The notes under the pieces were generated by a model. The model had not been told where the DNA came from, searched no databases, and saw only the letters and a list, made by a program, of their open reading frames with translations. Both the position numbers and the translations under genes were made by a program. From contig NZ_CP126107.1 in NCBI RefSeq assembly GCF_030123365.1, positions 1,287,501-1,351,500 of the forward strand: a DNA stretch of 64,000 bases, given 5' to 3'. Each line of letters opens with the position of its first letter. The first letter of the stretch is position 1. Positions 34,798 through 43,689 of this stretch are shown here, piece after piece. Source of the stretch: Neobacillus sp. SuZ13. GTDB lineage: Bacteria; Bacillota; Bacilli; Bacillales; Cytobacillaceae.

Positions 34798-35931
34798 TTA
34801 AATTGAAGCAAGTTCTTTTTCTAAGGCCTTTTCTACTGTTACATAATCATAGCCAAGATCTTTTGCTACTGCCTCATACGTGATTTCACCGTTGGCCACG
34901 TTAACGCCAAGATACAATGCAGCATTTTCAGAAATGGCTTTAAAAACCCCTTTATTAGCGATCTGCAATGCATATGGAACCGTAACATTTGTAAGAGCCA
35001 TTGTTGAAGTCCGAGGTACGGCACCAGGCATATTTGCAACTGAATAGTGGACAACCCCATGTTTGATAAATGTTGGATTATCATGTGTTGTTACATGATC
35101 GATTGTTTCAACGATTCCACCTTGGTCAATCGCAACATCGACGATAACAGAACCAGGTTTCATCGATTTTACCATTTCTTCAGTAATCAGCTTAGGAGCT
35201 TTTGCACCAGGGATTAGTACTGCACCGATAAGAAGATCAGCTTCTGCCACGGCTTCAGCAATATTAAAAGGGTTTGACATTAAAGTTTTGATTTGATTTC
35301 CAAAGATATCATCTAACTGACGAAGGCGTTCTGCACTTAAATCAATGATTGTCACGTCGGCACCTAACCCGATGGCCATTTTAGCGGCATTGGTCCCTAC
35401 AATTCCTCCACCGACAATGGTAACTTTTCCGCGGTTAACTCCTGGAACACCCGCAAGCAGAATTCCAAGCCCCCCGTTATTTTTCTGTAAGAACTGTGCA
35501 CCAATTTGTGCTGCCATACGACCGGCAACTTCACTCATTGGGGTAAGTAATGGAAGAGTTCGGTTCATAGATACGGTTTCATAGGCAATCGCGATAACGC
35601 CTTTATCTTTAAGAGCTTGTGCCAACTCTGGCTCTGCTGCTAAGTGTAAGTAAGTAAATAATATTAAACCTTGACGGAAGTACTTATATTCACTTGAAAG
35701 AGGCTCTTTTACCTTCATAATCATATCAGCTTTAGTCCATACTTGTTCAGCACTATCTATGATTTCAGCACCAGCTTTAGCATAAGCTTCGTTAGTGAAA
35801 CCGCTTCCAATTCCTGCGTCCTTTTCTACTAATACTTTGTGTCCAGCATTTAGGAATGAAACCACACCTGCAGGAGTTAGTGCTACACGATTTTCATTAT
35901 TTTTAATTTCTTTAGGTACGCCAATAAACAT
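34798..35931 (-). CDS. ald: Alanine dehydrogenase
   Basis: Oxidative deamination of L-alanine to pyruvate and ammonia with NAD. The 377-residue enzyme has the opening [21 protein letters not shown], catalytic region [16 protein letters not shown], the Rossmann motif [28 protein letters not shown] and [19 protein letters not shown]. Full length for the family. GGAGGA precedes the ATG. It lies 130 bases downstream of an AdeR-like regulator on the same strand; in B. subtilis AdeR activates ald in response to alanine. Confidence 0.97.
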   Translation of the reverse strand: MFIGVPKEIKNNENRVALTPAGVVSFLNAGHKVLVEKDAGIGSGFTNEAYAKAGAEIIDSAEQVWTKADMIMKVKEPLSSEYKYFRQGLILFTYLHLAAEPELAQALKDKGVIAIAYETVSMNRTLPLLTPMSEVAGRMAAQIGAQFLQKNNGGLGILLAGVPGVNRGKVTIVGGGIVGTNAAKMAIGLGADVTIIDLSAERLRQLDDIFGNQIKTLMSNPFNIAEAVAEADLLIGAVLIPGAKAPKLITEEMVKSMKPGSVIVDVAIDQGGIVETIDHVTTHDNPTFIKHGVVHYSVANMPGAVPRTSTMALTNVTVPYALQIANKGVFKAISENAALYLGVNVANGEITYEAVAKDLGYDYVTVEKALEKELASI

Positions 35932-36060
35932 ATATTTATTTCCTCCCCTAGTAACATTAAAGTGTTTAGCTATGGCTAAAGTATAAAATGTTTCCTAGAG
36001 AATTTCTTTGTTCAGAAAAGAGAAAGATTTTCATTCTTTTTGGAGATTTTCACAAAACGT

Positions 36061-37299
36061 TCAAATCCCCTGATATTTTTCCAGCTTTAAATCTAAGTAG
36101 AGAATCATCTTTTGATTAGGATCCTTGAAATTTACATCCCCAATTTCAGAGATCCGTTTAAGTCGATAATTTAATGTATTTGCATGGACATTCAGTTCCT
36201 TGGCTGCATCATTTATGTTGTTGTCTTTATTTAAAAAAACCTCTAATGTTTCGACTAAGTTGCTATTGTGTTTTTGATCATATTCATGAAGCCGTTTTAA
36301 GGCATAATTTTCATAGGCTTCAGTTTTTCTTTTTTCTAAAATAAGATCCACTATTTGATAGATTCCAAGCTTTTGATAGGTAAAAATATCCTTGGTCTCC
36401 AAAGGGAACTTTTCTTTAATTGCTAAGACTGCTAAGGTTTCCTTATAGGCCTTGTTTGTTTGTAGATAATCCTTATAAATACTGCTATAGCTTGGTTTGA
36501 TCTCATTGATTCCATATCTCTCACCCATTTGCAGAACAAAAAATTTTGAAAATTGATCCAGTTCATTGAAATGGTTCTCAATAGTAGTTGTGGATACCAT
36601 AAGAATGAGTTGATTGCAGTCTATTGTGTTAAGAATAATTTTTATTCTTTGATTTGTTTTTAACAGATATGATATGGATTGTTCTACTTTACTCGAGATA
36701 TTCTCCTGAAACTGAAAAACAAGAACCGCAAAAGAGGTAGGTGGTGTTAATTGTAGAGAATGGAAATGATCGAAAATCTCCTCGTTTACTTTAAGGTGAC
36801 CTGTTAAAAGTTTCCAAAAGAATTCTTGTGAACGTTCTTCTTTTTTGTTCTTTCTTGTCTGAAGCTGTAATAGTTTATTTTTTGCGGAATCTGCAGCTTT
36901 TTTTAAAAGAATAAAATCTTCATCTGTTAAAACTTTATCAATTTCAATTGCCCAAATAAATCCAATCACTTCATCTTGTTTCCAAATTGAAATGGCAACT
37001 CTATTGTTAAGACCGATGTCACTCATATTTTTCACACGGATCGGCTCTTGGGTCTTTAGTAAAGCAGGAATGGTTCCTTCTTTCCATAATTGATTTATAA
37101 CTTTTTCCGGCACCCGTCGTCCAATGATCGTAGAAATTCTCGCTGGATCCGTCCGTTCATCATGTGTGCTGTAGGCAAGTAGACGGTGGTTTGCATCCTC
37201 AATAGTAATAGGGCACATTAGTACCTGACTAATAAGGTCGGCAAATTCATCTAAGCTTTCGAAGGCAGTCTTAAATGGATCAGGTAGTCTAGTATTCAG
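36061..37299 (-). CDS. AdeR-like PucR/CdaR-family transcriptional regulator, probable CTG start
   Basis: A 412-residue activator type. The N-terminal half senses a ligand (CPITIEDANHRLLAYSTHDERTDPARISTIIGRRVPEKVI), the C-terminus is the PucR helix-turn-helix (ETLEVFLNKDNNINDAAKELNVHANTLNYRLKRI). The first ATG (37218) would remove 27 residues that look coding (LNTRLPDPFKTAFESLDEFA) and directly precede the conserved CPITIED block. Upstream of them the only reasonable start is a CTG at 37299, seven bases after GGGGGT; no ATG, GTG or TTG is in frame. Adjacency to ald and an alanine-type permease supports an AdeR role. Confidence 0.8.
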   Translation of the reverse strand: MNTRLPDPFKTAFESLDEFADLISQVLMCPITIEDANHRLLAYSTHDERTDPARISTIIGRRVPEKVINQLWKEGTIPALLKTQEPIRVKNMSDIGLNNRVAISIWKQDEVIGFIWAIEIDKVLTDEDFILLKKAADSAKNKLLQLQTRKNKKEERSQEFFWKLLTGHLKVNEEIFDHFHSLQLTPPTSFAVLVFQFQENISSKVEQSISYLLKTNQRIKIILNTIDCNQLILMVSTTTIENHFNELDQFSKFFVLQMGERYGINEIKPSYSSIYKDYLQTNKAYKETLAVLAIKEKFPLETKDIFTYQKLGIYQIVDLILEKRKTEAYENYALKRLHEYDQKHNSNLVETLEVFLNKDNNINDAAKELNVHANTLNYRLKRISEIGDVNFKDPNQKMILYLDLKLEKYQGI

Positions 37300-37506
37300 A
37301 ACGATTACCCCCAGATTAATATAGAATGATTTATAGTAGTCTTATTAAAATATTGGCTATGTAAGTGCTTATTGTTTATTTTGGCACCATGTTGATTGGA
37401 AAGCGAAGTGCTTGGAGCGGAAATCAACAGGCAAGTTTAACAGAGCCATAATATAAAAAATCCCTTTGTTTAATTTTACAAAAAAAATATAATAATTTCA
37501 TGTGTT

Positions 37507-37533
37507 TTTACAAAATAAATAATATGCTATAAT
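37507..37533 (+). promoter_or_regulatory. Candidate sigma-A promoter for the amino acid permease
   Basis: TTTACA, a 15-base spacer and TATAAT. The spacer is short, but the -10 is perfect. A cre-like site lies about 55 bases downstream. Confidence 0.4.
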
Positions 37534-37587
37534 GTTAAAATGATTCCGAGTAATTCAAAAAGAGAAAATATTTTCATAATTACCTTT

Positions 37588-37601
37588 TGAAAGCGTTGCC
37601 A
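37588..37601 (+). promoter_or_regulatory. cre (CcpA-binding) site candidate
   Basis: TGAAAGCGTTGCCA agrees with the cre consensus TGWAANCGNTNWCA at all but one position. Placed between the promoter candidate and the permease ATG, it would act as a roadblock giving carbon catabolite repression. The rest of the 430-base gap shows only AT-rich DNA and an AAGGAGGG (37612-37619) with no start codon after it. Confidence 0.6.
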
Positions 37602-37729
37602 ATTAGGTCTTAAGGAGGGTTAAGTAATAATAGGCTTAAAAACAAAGTCTAAAATTGCTATAGTGAAAAAGCAAAGAAATTATTTCTGGGATGAGAGAAT
37701 TCTAATGTGTATTCATAAGGGGGATTTAT

Positions 37730-39130
37730 ATGAGTAAAAACACTAATGGTAAAGAGCTTCATCGTGGTTTAGAAGAAAGGCATATCACCTTGATGTCTTT
37801 AGGGGCAGCCATCGGGGTGGGATTATTTCTTGGTTCAGCAACAGCAATAAAAATGGCTGGACCAGGTATTTTGGTTGGATATGCGGTTGCAGGGCTGATT
37901 ATGTTTTTTATTATGCGTGCATTGGGCGAAATGGCGATTCAAAAACCAGTTGCAGGTTCTTTTAGTAAATATGCAAGGGATTATTTAGGACCACTTGCTG
38001 GTTATATCACAGGCTGGAATTATTGGTTTTTATGGGTTGTAACCTGTATGGCTGAGATTACTGCTGTTGGAATATACATGGAATATTGGTACCCAGATGT
38101 TCCGCGCTGGATCTGGGCACTCGCAGCACTAGTGATAATGGCAGGAGTCAATTTTCTTGCTGTAAAAGCATATGGTGAATTAGAATTTTGGTTTGCGCTT
38201 ATAAAAATTGTTACGATTATTGCGATGATTGCTATTGGTCTTGGAATGATTTTCTTTGGAATCGGCAACGGCGGTATTGCTACCGGCATTAAGAATTTAT
38301 GGGAACATGGCGGTCTTTTCCCGAATGGAATTAAAGGTGTTTTACTATCATTACAAATGGTTATGTTTGCCTATTTAGGAATTGAAATGATTGGTGTTAC
38401 CGCAGGTGAAGTTAAAAACCCTGAAAAGTCTCTTTCAAAAGCAATTGATTCGGTTTTCTGGCGTATTCTTATTTTTTACGTAGGTGCATTATTCGTGATC
38501 ATGTCCATCTATCCATGGGAGGAAATTGGTACAAAAGGAAGTCCTTTTGTTCTAACCTTTGAACAAATCGGCATACCAGGAGCAGCAGGTATAATTAACT
38601 TTGTTGTACTAACAGCAGCACTTTCATCTTGTAACAGTGGGATATTTAGTACGGCACGGATGTTATTTAATTTAGCACAGCATGATGAGGCTCCAAAGAA
38701 TTTCGCGAAAGTAACTAAGAGTGGTGTTCCTGGTGTTGCAGTCATAGCTTCTGCAGGTGCATTATTGATTGGTGTTATCTTAAATTATATTGTTCCGGCA
38801 AAAGTATTTACATGGGTAACGAGTATCGCCACTTTTGGAGCGATTTGGACTTGGGGAGTCATCCTTTTATCGCAAATTCGCTATCGCAAAACTTTAAAGC
38901 CGGCTGAGGAGAAGGGTCTAAAATATAAGATGCCACTGTTTCCGTTTACTTCTTATCTTTCATTAGCCTTCTTAGCTTTTGTCATTGGTCTAATGGCGTA
39001 TAATCCTGATACTCGGATTGCACTAATTATTGGACCCTTATTCTTAGTCTTCTTGGTTGCGGTTTATTATACAAAAGGATTCCATAAGCGAAATTCGATC
39101 CAGGATAAGGTAAATAAACGAGTAGGCTAA
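37730..39130 (+). CDS. Amino acid permease, APC family (AlaP/YtnA-like)
   Basis: A 466-residue transporter with twelve helices. The APC opening LHRGLEERHITLMSLGAAIGVGLFLGSATAIKMAGPGILVGYAVAG and the later GEMAIQKPVAGSFSKYARDYLGPLAGYITGWNYWFLW, FAYLGIEMIGVTAGEVKNPEKSLSKAID and SSCNSGIFSTARML are typical of the AAT group. Closest memory is B. subtilis YtnA (AlaP), an alanine permease. Its position beyond ald and an AdeR-like regulator supports alanine uptake, though proline or D-serine cannot be excluded. AAGGGGGAT precedes the ATG. Confidence 0.85.
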   Translation: MSKNTNGKELHRGLEERHITLMSLGAAIGVGLFLGSATAIKMAGPGILVGYAVAGLIMFFIMRALGEMAIQKPVAGSFSKYARDYLGPLAGYITGWNYWFLWVVTCMAEITAVGIYMEYWYPDVPRWIWALAALVIMAGVNFLAVKAYGELEFWFALIKIVTIIAMIAIGLGMIFFGIGNGGIATGIKNLWEHGGLFPNGIKGVLLSLQMVMFAYLGIEMIGVTAGEVKNPEKSLSKAIDSVFWRILIFYVGALFVIMSIYPWEEIGTKGSPFVLTFEQIGIPGAAGIINFVVLTAALSSCNSGIFSTARMLFNLAQHDEAPKNFAKVTKSGVPGVAVIASAGALLIGVILNYIVPAKVFTWVTSIATFGAIWTWGVILLSQIRYRKTLKPAEEKGLKYKMPLFPFTSYLSLAFLAFVIGLMAYNPDTRIALIIGPLFLVFLVAVYYTKGFHKRNSIQDKVNKRVG

Positions 39131-39153
39131 AAAGTTATTAAAGATTACTATAA

Positions 39154-39189
39154 TAAAAAAGCAGTGGGGGTTATCCCTACTGCTTTTTC
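39154..39189. terminator. Bidirectional terminator between permease and MMPL gene
   Basis: AAAAAGCAGTGGGG and CCCTACTGCTTTTT pair across GTTAT. Confidence 0.82.
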
Positions 39190-39201
39190 TATGGAAAAAT
39201 A

Positions 39202-41442
39202 TTAATTCGCTGAATTTTCTTTTACAGCTGCCATGGTCCTTTTGGACGGCCAGAAAGCCCATTTTCCCAGTATGACGGTGATTGATGGTACAAGTAATGG
39301 CCGTACGACGAAGGTGTCCAATAAAACCCCAATTGCAGTAATTGTTCCAAAGTGCACAAGGACCTGAATAGGCAAGGTGGTTAATATCGCAAATGTTCCG
39401 GCTAGTATTAAGCCAGCAGAAGTGATGACTGAGCCAGATTCAGCAACACCTTCCTTAATAGCTTGTAGAAGTGGCAAATGCCTGCTTTTTTTCCATATAC
39501 TCGAAATCATAAAGATATTATAATCTTCCCCTAATGCAACTATAAATACAAAGGCATAAAGCGGAATAAATCCTTGGATTGCTTCAACTCCAAAAATATT
39601 ATGAAGAAGTACCCAGCCAAGTCCAAGTGCACTAAAGTATGATAATAGAACCGTTCCGATTAAATAAGCTGTGGCCGTAATTGAACGAAGATAAACTAGC
39701 AGTAAAACAGCGATGATACTAATAACAATTGGAATAATGATGTTGCTATCATGATTGGTTGTCTGTTTGGTATCATACTGTTCTGCTGTTAGACCCCCAA
39801 TCCAAACATGATCAGATGTATGAACAATTCCAGCATTTTTTAAGCTGTTCTCTACTGTTTTGTGAAGGTCTGGAATATGGCTCATTGCTTTATTTGAATA
39901 TGGGTTTACATTCATTTCTACATTATAGCTAATTATATTGGCATTTTTTACTCCCTGTTTCCCCTCAGAAACTAGTTCAACGAAAGTGAGCTTCTCTAAA
40001 TCTTCTTTTACAGCGTTTGATTTCCCATCAGTTTGCACGATTACTTGAACAGGTGCTATTTCACCTGGATTAAAGTGTTCTGAAATGATTTTGAACCCTT
40101 CTCTTGATGGCATATCTTTTGGAAAAGAAGATAAGGTATCGTAAGTATAGACAATTTTGGATGAAAAGAATGCAAAAATACCTAGAAATAATAACGTAAT
40201 TACACTTAACTCGATTGGCTTTTTCACGATAAGTTTACCTAGTCGTGTACCAAAACCCTCTTTATCATTTTGAAGGGGTAGTGTTTTTCCTTTTCTTTGG
40301 GCCCGTTCTTCTTGCATTGACCTAGTCTGCGGCAAGAACGGATAGAAGGAGGCTCTGCCAATAATACTTAAGAGTGCCGGTATTAACGTTAGACTGGCCG
40401 CCATCATTATTAAAATAGAAAGGCTAAATGGAATGGCGAAGCGGTGGATTGCGCCGTATTTGGATAGCAATAACACCAGCAACGAGAAAACAACTGTTAG
40501 CCCGCTCATTGCGATAGCACCAGATGCACTTTTTAGCGAGAGTTTCATAGCAGAAAACTTATCTGTTTCTTCAAGTAAGTTACTTCTATATCGTGAAATG
40601 AGAAATAAACAATAATCAGTTCCTGCACCGAAAAGAAGTACCGTCATAATCGAAAGGGCTTGAGAGTCCAGTTCAACCCAGCCCGCCTTTGCAATTCCAC
40701 CGAGGATGGGACTTATGACACCATAGGCAATCCCAACTCCTAATAATGGGATCAAGGCTAAAATGGGAGAACGATAAATTAGTAGTAATAAAACGAGAAC
40801 AATAGCAACCGTTCCAAATAGTAAGGAAAGATCTCCTTGACTAAATAAAGCTGTTGCATCAGTTGAAACGCCTGCAGGTCCAGTAATTCGCAATAGTAAT
40901 CGATCCTTATCCCCCATTTTTGCTTTATTTGGATTCTCAGGAAAGATAGAAGCAGCTTTTTCTTTGAATGTTAATATGCCATCAGCAATTTGCTCCTTGT
41001 CTGCTTCCTTTTTAAAGGTAACAGGTAAAATTAAGGTTGTACCATCCTCTGAAAGCTGCTGTTTAAGAGCTGGGAGTGGGAATTGGTAAAAAGGTACAAC
41101 AGTATCCTGTGAATCTACTGGATTTTTGTCTAGTTCCTTGGAATACTTTTGAATTAGTGAAAGGTCTACTTCCGTAATTCCAGTTGATTTATACCAGGTT
41201 AAAAGGGCAGGAGTACCTGAAGTTGTCGGGAATTCTTTCTCTGCAACAATTTTCGCTTGTTGTGAAGGGGTTGTTGATTCTAGATTTTTTGCCATCTCAT
41301 TTTTTTGGGAATTTGCTTGTGGCAAAGTGGCATTTAAAACAGCTGCTAGAATCAGCCATGTAATAAGAACGATCCATCTGCCTTTCTTTCCACTTACAGC
41401 ATTACCATACTTCTTAAACCATTGTTTTTCCAAGTTGTTCAC
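39202..41442 (-). CDS. MMPL-family transporter of a TetR-controlled operon
   Basis: A 746-residue MMPL/RND-like exporter with two repeats of one plus five helices. Proton-relay helix motifs are LFGAGTDYCLFLISRYRSNLLE near residue 270 and VALGEDYNIFMISSIWKKS near 620, the GxDY type of mycobacterial MmpL and Bacillus YdgH-like proteins. External loops are large. The annotated start is GTG 41442 (MNNLEKQW); a TTG three codons on is better spaced from GGAGTG and may be used. It follows a TetR gene by 51 bases and has its own palindromic operator just before the start. Confidence 0.88.
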   Translation of the reverse strand: MNNLEKQWFKKYGNAVSGKKGRWIVLITWLILAAVLNATLPQANSQKNEMAKNLESTTPSQQAKIVAEKEFPTTSGTPALLTWYKSTGITEVDLSLIQKYSKELDKNPVDSQDTVVPFYQFPLPALKQQLSEDGTTLILPVTFKKEADKEQIADGILTFKEKAASIFPENPNKAKMGDKDRLLLRITGPAGVSTDATALFSQGDLSLLFGTVAIVLVLLLLIYRSPILALIPLLGVGIAYGVISPILGGIAKAGWVELDSQALSIMTVLLFGAGTDYCLFLISRYRSNLLEETDKFSAMKLSLKSASGAIAMSGLTVVFSLLVLLLSKYGAIHRFAIPFSLSILIMMAASLTLIPALLSIIGRASFYPFLPQTRSMQEERAQRKGKTLPLQNDKEGFGTRLGKLIVKKPIELSVITLLFLGIFAFFSSKIVYTYDTLSSFPKDMPSREGFKIISEHFNPGEIAPVQVIVQTDGKSNAVKEDLEKLTFVELVSEGKQGVKNANIISYNVEMNVNPYSNKAMSHIPDLHKTVENSLKNAGIVHTSDHVWIGGLTAEQYDTKQTTNHDSNIIIPIVISIIAVLLLVYLRSITATAYLIGTVLLSYFSALGLGWVLLHNIFGVEAIQGFIPLYAFVFIVALGEDYNIFMISSIWKKSRHLPLLQAIKEGVAESGSVITSAGLILAGTFAILTTLPIQVLVHFGTITAIGVLLDTFVVRPLLVPSITVILGKWAFWPSKRTMAAVKENSAN

Positions 41443-41456
41443 TCCGATCTTATTTC

Positions 41457-41472
41457 CTTATCGTTTGATAAG
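41457..41472. promoter_or_regulatory. TetR-type operator before the MMPL gene
   Basis: CTTATCGTTTGATAAG is a near-perfect dyad, 14 of 16 bases identical to the site upstream of the tetR gene (42155-42170). Confidence 0.7.
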
Positions 41473-41493
41473 TAGTGGGTAAAAAAAATTAAA

Positions 41494-42126
41494 TTACGCT
41501 CTAATTCCATTAATAAAAATTTCAACCATTAATTTGGCTTTTTCCATGGCCTTTAATTGCCGTTCCTCTGTAGAGAGTATGGTGGTATTTTCTGGCTCAA
41601 GAATGGATTTAATAATGTTTAATATCAAAAAGGCTAATTCAGTGGTATTTGTATTCATCAATGCAGGCTTCTTAATTTCTCCTCTTGAAACCCCATCATT
41701 TATCATTTTTTCAAAAGGTGTTAAAAAGGCCTTGGTCCAAGATTGATAGAGGTGCTGTTGTTCAGTCGGATGCAGTTCATGTGAAATGTCGTGAAACATT
41801 TGTGCCAGATCCATTTCAAAATGCTCCGTCATATAGAGTGCAATTTGAGTAAGCCTTTCTTGAAAGGTGGTGAACTGAGATAAGAATGCATTTAAGTCAA
41901 GTTCTGTTTGGTGAAGAGTTTGCTTCATCACTTCGACATAAAGTGTTTGTTTGTTCTTAAAATGATGATAAATAGCCGGCTGTGTTACACCACAAATTTG
42001 AGCAATTTGTCTTGTAGAAACGGCGCGATAACCTAGCTCCATGAATAAGCGCCGCGCAGTATGAATAATCAATTGGTACGTTTCCTTGGGATCTATTGCT
42101 TTCGCTTGTATGTTCATCTTGCTCAT
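41494..42126 (-). CDS. TetR/AcrR-family repressor
   Basis: A 210-residue regulator with an N-terminal helix-turn-helix: IIHTARRLFMELGYRAVSTRQIAQICGVTQPAIYHHFKNKQTLYVEVM (residues about 20-67). The C-terminal ligand domain is helical and divergent, as usual. It is transcribed first in an operon with the MMPL exporter. Two almost identical CTTATC...TGATAAG palindromes, one upstream of this gene and one in front of the exporter, argue for autorepression and drug- or lipid-induced release. Confidence 0.92.
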   Translation of the reverse strand: MSKMNIQAKAIDPKETYQLIIHTARRLFMELGYRAVSTRQIAQICGVTQPAIYHHFKNKQTLYVEVMKQTLHQTELDLNAFLSQFTTFQERLTQIALYMTEHFEMDLAQMFHDISHELHPTEQQHLYQSWTKAFLTPFEKMINDGVSRGEIKKPALMNTNTTELAFLILNIIKSILEPENTTILSTEERQLKAMEKAKLMVEIFINGIRA

Positions 42127-42154
42127 ATATTATTGGTCCTTTCGTAATGATTTG

Positions 42155-42170
42155 CTTATCAGTTGATAAG
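42155..42170. promoter_or_regulatory. TetR-type operator upstream of tetR
   Basis: CTTATCA-GT-TGATAAG, a perfect 7-2-7 palindrome 29 bases before the tetR start. Confidence 0.72.
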
Positions 42171-42284
42171 TAAAATATAACGAAACTGGAGAAAGAAGTA
42201 AAGTGGCAAAAAAGAAGAATCCCAATGGATGATTGGAATTACTCCTATTCCACATACTAATATTGAAAATTAAATGAGGGATAG

Positions 42285-43097
42285 GTGTTGGTATTGAATA
42301 GAATTCTTACAATAATCACTGCAGCATTTTTTATTATTTCTTTAACCAATTTTCGCGCACATGCAGAAAAAATGGCTAGTTTGTCTGAACAAAATACGAT
42401 GTCGGTGCTTTGGTTTCAAAAAGCTGGGGAAGCCAAAGGATTATATTATCAAGGCTATAACATTGGGAAAATGAGATTAGACGAAATCTTTAGTAAAAAA
42501 CGGAGCAAGAATGCCTTGAAACCAGCAATTGTCCTTGATATCGATGAGACCATATTAAATAACAGTCCGCACCAAGCATGGTATGTTTTGGCCGGAAGAA
42601 AAATTCCTTTTAATTGGAATGAATGGTTTAAGCGGGCTGAAGCAAAACCACTACCGGGTGCCATTGAATTTTTGCAGTATGCAAAATCTTTGGGAGTGGA
42701 GATTTTTTACATCTCTAACCGTTATGAATCACAAAAAGATGCTACTATTAAGAATTTGCAAAGTGTGGGGGCGCCACAAGCAGATGTTGACCATGTATTA
42801 TTAATTCAACCTGGCGAAGTTGGTAAAGAAACACGCCGCCATCAGGTCGCGAAAACACATGAAATTCTCTTATTATTTGGTGATAACCTCGGGGACTTTA
42901 GTGGATTTGATAAATTATCTGTTACAAAAAGAAATCAGGCGGTTGATAAGTATAGGGACGAATTCGGTAAAAAACTAATACTTTTTCCAAACCCGATGTA
43001 TGGAGATTGGGAAGGGGCCATTTATAACTATAACTACAAGATATCAGATGAAGAAAAAATCAAACTAAGAAGAAAATTATTAGAAATTTATCGCTAG
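42285..43097 (+). CDS. Exported acid phosphatase, e(P4)/class C HAD family
   Basis: A 270-residue secreted phosphatase. A signal peptide (RILTIITAAFFIISLTNFRAHA) is cleaved probably after AHA; there is no lipobox cysteine, unlike Haemophilus lipoprotein e(P4). Catalytic aspartates 85 and 87 lie in IVLDIDETILNNSPHQAWY, Ser/Thr motif in FYISNR, and the acidic end motif in LLFGDNLGDFSGF. NWNEW and PLPGAIEFLQYA are family blocks. The substrate is likely nucleoside monophosphates outside the membrane. GAGGG precedes adjacent GTG and TTG codons, either of which may start it. Confidence 0.88.
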   Translation: MLVLNRILTIITAAFFIISLTNFRAHAEKMASLSEQNTMSVLWFQKAGEAKGLYYQGYNIGKMRLDEIFSKKRSKNALKPAIVLDIDETILNNSPHQAWYVLAGRKIPFNWNEWFKRAEAKPLPGAIEFLQYAKSLGVEIFYISNRYESQKDATIKNLQSVGAPQADVDHVLLIQPGEVGKETRRHQVAKTHEILLLFGDNLGDFSGFDKLSVTKRNQAVDKYRDEFGKKLILFPNPMYGDWEGAIYNYNYKISDEEKIKLRRKLLEIYR

Positions 43098-43101
43098 CAA
43101 T

Positions 43102-43137
43102 GAAAAGACGCCCAAAAAAACAAGGCGTCTTTTGTTG
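43102..43137. terminator. Bidirectional terminator after the phosphatase gene
   Basis: AAAAGACGCC and GGCGTCTTTT flank an 11-base A-rich loop. Confidence 0.8.
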
Positions 43138-43173
43138 TACATGTAACAAATGATATAAACACTATAGTGCAGA

Positions 43174-43539
43174 TTAATTCCTAACATTTTTAAGGATATT
43201 AATCGCAAAGACAATGATCCCTAATACCATCAAGGTACCACCAGTAGCTACCGCGGGAGCAGCGCTTTCTGTCCCAGATACTAAAAAAGCGAGTCCTATC
43301 ATCATAATGGGTAGAGAGATATTATGAAGCCAAAAGTGAACCTTTGCGAGTGTTGTTTCTGCTGCACCAGGAAAACCAACATAGATGAGACCAGCAACAG
43401 CCATAGTCAGCCAACCTAATAAGTTGATATGGGCATGAACAGGGGTGAAGTCAAAACTTTCCGTCATAGACATATACATACCCAGGCAAACCCCAATGAC
43501 AAAATACACCACAGAAATTTTAATCAACTTTATTGCCAT
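43174..43539 (-). CDS. Small membrane protein with a heme-copper-oxidase-like His motif
   Basis: A 121-residue protein with four helices. Helix two begins FTPVHAHINLLGWLTMAVAGLIY, a HxHxNxLGW pattern found in the heme-ligating helix of cytochrome oxidase subunit I and NorB-like proteins; another His pair is in KVHFWLHNISLPIMM. Proteins of this size are often labelled cytochrome-c oxidase subunit I-like, but four helices cannot form the oxidase. A heme-binding or sensing role is possible. AGGAGGCTG precedes the ATG. Confidence 0.7.
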   Translation of the reverse strand: MAIKLIKISVVYFVIGVCLGMYMSMTESFDFTPVHAHINLLGWLTMAVAGLIYVGFPGAAETTLAKVHFWLHNISLPIMMIGLAFLVSGTESAAPAVATGGTLMVLGIIVFAINILKNVRN

Positions 43540-43651
43540 TTTTCAGCCTCCTTTTTTACCGTAGAAGTCATGACTACTGTAGTAAATATGTAGGATTTTT
43601 CTGAAAAAGAACTCTGATTTTAATAGGACAAAATAAGAATTTATACTAGAA

Positions 43652-43683
43652 AAAAGCCACCATCTTTCGGCAGCTTTTTGGGA
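43652..43683 (-). terminator. Terminator after the DUF445 gene
   Basis: On the minus strand AAAGC-T-GCC and GGT-G-GCTTT form a stem with one internal mismatch, followed by TTTTC. Confidence 0.6.
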
Positions 43684-43689
43684 GGTGAA

